A stretch of 64,000 nucleotides of DNA from Pseudocercospora fijiensis CIRAD86 (Eukaryota > Ascomycota > Dothideomycetes > Mycosphaerellales > Mycosphaerellaceae): positions 3,718,954-3,782,953 of the forward strand of contig NW_006921541.1 of assembly GCF_000340215.1 (NCBI RefSeq), read 5' to 3'. Below, in pieces: positions 59,314 to 64,000 of the stretch (the first letter of the stretch is position 1; the number at the start of each line of letters is the position of its first letter). The translations under genes were made by a program, and so were the position numbers. The notes under the pieces were generated by a model. That model worked only from the letters and a program-made list of their open reading frames with translations, was not told where the DNA came from and did not search any database.

Positions 59314-59337
59314 AATGCTACCCCGGGGATGTTATTA
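59314..59337. repeat. Palindrome copy D
   Basis: AATGCTACCCCGGGG followed by ATGTTATTA, upstream of the extra open region. Confidence 0.75.
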
Positions 59338-59746
59338 GTCCCGCTAGCTTTACTACTATAGATTTCTACTAAGGACTCGAACTAACTAGTTACATTTCGA
59401 GTGCGCGAGAATCTACGATAGCTAAAGGTTAATAAAGGCGCGTAGTCGCTACTAGCAATTAGCTAGATCGATTGTTAAACTTTAGCCTACTCTAATAATA
59501 AAGAAGTCTTATATATAGCTTTACTTTTATATATAGCCGTTATCCGTTTGCTTTACTAGCGCGGAATACACGGACTACGTTACCTTCGCACTATATTTAA
59601 AGCGAGCTTCCTAAGCTCCTTCTTCTACTCGGTTACTAACTAACTCGCTACCGCCTAAAACCCCCCTTCTATCTAAACCCTTTAATTATTATTATTAAGC
59701 AACGAACACACTTTGTAAACTCGTTTCTAAACCGCCTCGGTCGACT

Positions 59747-62280
59747 ATGTCTTCTAGCGCCCCGAATCCGCTAGGCGCTAGTAGCAGCGACGACCTACCT
59801 GCCCCTATTAACCTAAGCCTAGCCGCCCTAGTTCCGATCGAAGCCCTATCCGATAGCGCCTTAGCTGCTACAACTAGCCTCGAGTACTGCTTCTAGATCG
59901 TTACTGCCCTTAAAGACCCTTAAGAGAAGATCTAGAACGCTCGCACCCTACTACGCGTTATTAATAGGAATATTAAGAAGGCTACTGTCTTAGTTATATA
60001 CGGTATAAACAACTTGCGTTAGTCTATCGGTAAGCGTATCTTCAAGCGCGAGGTTCTTAACGATATAGATATTAAACAAGCCTTTCCTATCGTCTATAGT
60101 CTCGAGACTGCCGGCACCTAGATTCGTTTACGCTTTAAGACCCTCGACTAGGCCTTCGAATATTAGGGAGGACTAAGTAGTCTTCCTAAGAGCCTTATTA
60201 ACTTCGCCTACGGTAGATAAGAGCGTGCTAAGTAGGTTTCTTCGTTCGTTAACAAGTATAAGGTCCGTCGTTAAGGCGCCGAGCATCTTTCCCGTACTAT
60301 AATCTATCGTATATCTACCGCTAGTAAGAAGGTAGGCAAGTAGTTACTTAACCTATCCTTTACGCTTAACGACTTTACGATAGCCTACTAGAAGAAGCAC
60401 TACGATGCGATTATCTAGGTCGATCTTAACGTACAGACAACTAAGGATCTACTAAAGGAGAAGGGCTATCGTATTAATAGTATAGGCTTTATTATTAAAG
60501 GTTAAGAGGCGCCTATCGTTAATGTTCTTAAACGTAAGGCTCTTCGCCTAGAAACGGAGGCCGATACGGCTACTAGTCTCGCGCTCGCTACGGAGATATA
60601 GGCTAAGGATCGTCGCTCGACCCGTAACCGTAAGGTCCCTTAAGAAGTTTAAGACGAGCGCGCTAAGGCCGAAGCAGCGCGTAAGAAGGTATTACATGCT
60701 CGCTAGGCCCTCCGTAAGGCTACTAAGAAGTATAGCGCTCCTTCTAGTACCGACTATAGTACTAACTATAGTACTAACTATAGTAACTCGGATGTTAATA
60801 TACTAGATATACTACTAGAAGATGTCTCCTCCGAAGGCTCCTTTAGCGAGCGTAGAAATAGAGGCCTCTCGCCGATCCTATTAACTAAGAACATTTGTAG
60901 TTCTTATAAGGGCGACTCTATCGCGTACCTTATTACCGATATCGATATAGTTCCTAAAGCCGTAATAGGCGAAGCTCCTACCGCCCTCTCTATCTATTAA
61001 TAGCTCGACGACCTTAGCAAGCTAGGAGAAGAGCCGTTCTCTATATATACCAACTATATTAAGAAGGCCGCTAAGGTTTGTAGTCTCTATACTAGTGCTA
61101 AGGCGAGTGTCCTCGTCGGTCGCCTATTAAAGATTAGTCGCGAGGTTCCTAATTAAGACGCCTTCGCTACCCTTAAGGCTAATTAGGCCTATACTAACTA
61201 GTTTCCTAGACGCCCTATTGCCGCCCCGATATCTCTAGGACTCTACGCGTTCAACCCTACTAGTACTATTACTCGCGCCCTTACGCTAACGGATCGCTAG
61301 AGCAAGTTCGTTACCGGCATTCTTAGCTAAGGCACCTCCTTCGATCGCTTTCGCTAGACTAGCAATACTATCTTCCCTTAAGTCTTTAGTTAGTTATAAG
61401 AGCCTCGTAGAGTATATCTTCCTTTCCTTATCGACCTAATATAGGAAGAGTTTGAGATATACCTTTAGTATATACGTAACATGCCTAAGTCTAAGTAAGA
61501 AGGCCGCAATACCCTTTAAACTTATAGTGTAAGCAACTAAATCGTCCGCTAGTACCCTACCCTATAGCTCTTAGCTGTCGCCCTTCGACCTAATTACGTA
61601 TACGAGCTTATCTCCGTCCCTAAGCCTACTAAGTTCTTTAAGGTTAGCGGTACTTACGAAAACTGTCCTTCTAAGGAGTCTACTCGTCTCGGACAAGATA
61701 TAGTTAAGCTCGTAGCTAGCGAGGGTGCTAGTTACCTACGCATTAAGGTCTATCTTATGTCTAAGGATAAGACTAGCTACTCTACTGTTATCGAAGGTAT
61801 ATATTAGCCCGAGGTCTTTACGAACTAGGTTGAGAAGCTTAAGGCTCGTAGCCTAGTCCTACTAAGCAAGATCGGCAAGCTTACTAATAAGTACCTTACC
61901 GGCGACGACCTCGACCGCATATTCGATAGTTAGCCTAATAGTAAGGGGCGCAAAGCGGAGTGGATCCTTAACCCTCTAAAGGAGTACGAGGTCTCTATTT
62001 AGATGCTATACCTGCTATATACGACGCTCTAGTTAGTAGGATTCCTTAGTTAAGTTACGTTGTTTAGAACAAAGTTAAACAGATCCTCTAGCTTAATAAC
62101 GAGGGACTTAAGGAATATCTATACAATTAGGAGAATGCTACGACGGAAAAGGCTGTTAACCTCCTCGTTAATTAAGCTTTCTACGAGGGATAGTACTTCG
62201 GTACTAATAGCTTTAACGCGTACGGAGGAGATTTCGAGAGCCGACTAGTAGATAAGGTTATTGCTAGTAAGGATTACGGT
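59747..62280 (+). pseudogene. Extra degraded open region after integrase, family unknown
   Basis: From an ATG at 59747 one plus-strand frame stays protein-like for up to about 840 codons, broken almost only by TAG and TAA at places where CAG, TGG or CAA would fit. It is Ser/Ala/Lys-rich with a short repeat (STNYSTNY) near 60750-60790, and no known gag, pol or envelope motif was recognised. It could be an accessory protein of the Gypsy element or part of another element lodged inside it. Frame continuity over the whole span was not checked base by base. Confidence 0.4.
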
Positions 62281-62359
62281 ACATTAAAGCAGCAGTAAGT
62301 TAGCGTAGTAGATTAGATGCTTAGGAAGTTGTTTTTACATATTAATAGAATCTAGGAAC

Positions 62360-62383
62360 AATGCTACCCCGGGGGTGTTATTA
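62360..62383. repeat. Palindrome copy E
   Basis: AATGCTACCCCGGGG followed by GTGTTATTA, about 110 bp before the polypurine tract. Confidence 0.75.
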
Positions 62384-62478
62384 CGGAGTCTCTAAGAGAT
62401 AGCCTTAGCTAAGATGCCTAAGGTTACTGCATAACTGTTTGTTTTGAGCGCGTAATGTAAAGCGTGTCTAGTTAGACA

Positions 62479-62494
62479 CGAAGAAAGGGAGGGA
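62479..62494 (+). promoter_or_regulatory. Polypurine tract
   Basis: CGAAGAAAGGGAGGGA directly abuts the 3' LTR. A purine run in this position primes plus-strand DNA synthesis in LTR retrotransposons. Its purines survived RIP, consistent with lack of CA/TG steps. Confidence 0.8.
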
Positions 62495-62774
62495 TATTAG
62501 CTAGTAACCGGCCCTATATACCTAGGCTAAGTTTTGAGCCTATATAAGAGGCCTCCTTCTATATTGTAGATAGAGCACCAACCTCGTATAGTATATTGTT
62601 TACGTCACACTTCTACAATGCCTATGTTGCAGGGCTCTAGTTATTAGCCTAAGCAACTGTCTTGTTATCCTATTATACTAAATATAGCTGCCTATATTGC
62701 TATAGGTTATATTACCCTCGGTGGCCTATACTATTACTGCTAGTAGTGGTAGTGGTTTTGGTTTCCGTCCTTTA
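62495..62774 (+). repeat. 3' LTR
   Basis: 280 bp, same ends as the 5' LTR (TATTAG..CTTTA). It keeps more CA/TG steps, for example in its last 40 bases where the 5' LTR has TA. Followed by CCGT, matching the four bases before the 5' LTR. Confidence 0.85.
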
Positions 62775-64000
62775 CCGTTATATAGGAAGGCACTACTATT
62801 TAAGTAGACTTATATAGATTAGCTAGCCTATCCGCTTATCGGTACTAACCTATAGCAACTTAATAGGCGTAGCGGTAATAAAGGACTCGAAGTGGTTAAT
62901 ATTAGTCGTAAGGACGTCGTTCTCGAGCTATTGTTGCTACGCTATTATGTCTATTAAATAACCTATAGCTTCTATAGTAGTAGCGGTAGCGGTAGCGGTA
63001 GTAGAAGTAGACTCCTTAGAAGTAGGCTTATTACGTACTTAATATTTATTCTATAGGGCTCTCGCTCTTGCTAGACCGTTAATAAGCTACTAGTCTTTCT
63101 TCTTACTACTAGACTAACGCTTACGAAGCTATACCTTACGGCGAGTTAGATATAATAGTATTATAGTAACGTAGATACCGCTATTATCGATTAGACGATA
63201 GTATTTGTTAAACAGGTACTAAGAGACGTAAATAGCCTTTATTATAGCCTCTCGCTTAGCATACTGCTTCTTAGTACGCTCGAAGTAAGTAAGCAACTAT
63301 TCTATAGTCTCTTAGAAGCAGTCGAAGGTAACGTTATAGCCCTATAGACGTTAAGTCGCTTCCTTAAATAGTATAAAGAATAGGCGTATCTCTTTAAGAA
63401 CAAGCTAGTCTGCCTCGGTAAGCCGGTATTTACTAATCTGTAGTATACTAATAAACAAGGCGTTAAGAATAGGCCTTGTTTAAAGGGCCTCCTCGATTAT
63501 TAGCAACTAGCTATTCTAGCGAGTCTTACCTAGCGGCTTCGGATAGGTAGAGGGCAGCTTCGGCTATACCTTAGCTAATTCTTTAAAGGCGTTGTAGAGG
63601 TCGTTCTCTCGCTATAGGACCTTAGTTAGCTAGTAGAGACGCTATAGTAGAGATTGCTTAGTAAAGCACTCTGTATTAAGATCTAACTACCTAGATATAG
63701 AGACCTTATCGCTATCGCTCTCGGCTTAGTTATTAAATAGCACTTGCCGTACTTAGAGCGCTCTTTAATCGGCTAATTCTGCTACTTCCGTAGACTTAGT
63801 AAATATAAAGGCTTATATAATAAGGTTAATAATATAGCCGAAGTAGCGTAGCCGACGGCTCTGCTTAGTCTAGTATATATAGCCCTTCTTGTATATATAG
63901 AGCTTAATCGACTCGTAGAGGGTGTTATTGTTAGCGGCATTATTAGCGGTTATCTAGCTAAGCTTATAAGCTATTAAGAAGGTCTCAAAGTACGAGATTA
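62775..64000 (-). pseudogene. hAT transposase main part, right of the Gypsy insertion
   Basis: On the minus strand, moving leftwards, the sequence has LTEAD-stop-LVLKEIRLFF near 63420, then FKEAT-stop-RL-stop-GYNVTFDCF and LLTYFERTKKQYAKREAII, the middle of a hAT transposase. At 62793-62798 two adjacent TAG codons stand where the family has Trp-Trp. The frame then enters the target-site copy and resumes left of the Gypsy element at 50652. The element runs past the right edge of the window. Confidence 0.75.

Larger units (their letters stand above)
50653..62774 (+). mobile_element. Ty3/Gypsy LTR retrotransposon, RIP-mutated, inserted in a hAT element
   Basis: The element is 12,122 bp with 280 bp LTRs at both ends, a polypurine tract before the 3' LTR and a flanking CCGT duplication. 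Order of remnants on the plus strand is gag, protease, reverse transcriptase, RNase H, integrase; integrase last is the Ty3/Gypsy order. A further long degraded open region (59747-62280) follows integrase. All frames carry many TAG stops at former CAG/TGG codons, so it is inactive. Total length is above the usual 5-8 kb of fungal Gypsy elements. Confidence 0.85.

Noticed and set aside
1..64000. CRISPR array, bacterial operon or phage
   Set aside because: No spaced direct repeats; spliced eukaryotic genes throughout.
1..64000. tRNA or rRNA genes
   Set aside because: No cloverleaf with a TTCRANNC-type T-loop or conserved rRNA segment was recognised by eye; a covariance-model scan would be decisive.

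Overview
The window is nuclear DNA of a filamentous ascomycete (Pezizomycotina; probably a dothideomycete, which is inference). The signs are genes with 44-66 bp introns (GT..AG, CTGAC/CTAAC-type branch sites), fungus-restricted families (Crh transglycosylase, HsbA-like wall proteins, Zn2Cys6 regulator, CYP52-like P450, Spt10-like acetyltransferase), and blocks of repeats mutated in the manner of repeat-induced point mutation (RIP): CA and TG are scarce, TA is abundant, and former CAG/TGG codons read as TAG. A run of exactly 100 N at 21803-21902 marks a draft assembly.

Layout. 1-1340 is mutated repeat. 1921-21040 is a gene island: Q-rich Rsc58-like protein, P450, membrane-anchored GH43, a 64-residue protein, Ymc1-like mitochondrial carrier, ankyrin protein converging on a flavin monooxygenase, and two divergent HsbA-like surface proteins. 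21590-22010 is mutated repeat holding the gap, followed by a decayed coding-like patch. 22833-41018 is a second island: a mitochondrial NTF2-like protein, a GNAT, an uncertain gene, a Crh transglycosylase, a Zn2Cys6 regulator, an AANAT-like acetyltransferase, a very long mitochondrial IF2 divergent from a Cbp6/UQCC2-like assembly factor, and a secreted three-PAN protein. 41960-44810 is a mutated PIF/Harbinger element. 44947-46008 is a conserved-looking unknown gene, 46620-47290 another mutated repeat, and 47907-49508 the Spt10-like gene. 50100-64000 is a nested transposon block.

Nested block. A Ty3/Gypsy LTR element (50653-62774, two 280 bp LTRs, CCGT target duplication, polypurine tract) has split a minus-strand hAT transposase gene. 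The hAT C-terminal dimerisation motif lies left of the insertion and the rest of the transposase lies right, and the two halves are in one frame once a single target copy is removed. The Gypsy element carries a long unidentified open region after integrase and contains an imperfect palindrome seen five times.

Functions. The active genes fall mainly into cell-surface and wall remodelling (GH43, Crh, two HsbA-like, PAN), mitochondrial function (carrier, IF2, Cbp6-like, NTF2-like), and oxidation chemistry (P450, FMO). No backbone enzyme of a secondary-metabolite cluster, no CRISPR array and no recognisable tRNA were seen. Exon boundaries were derived by hand from splice signals and reading frame, without transcript data.
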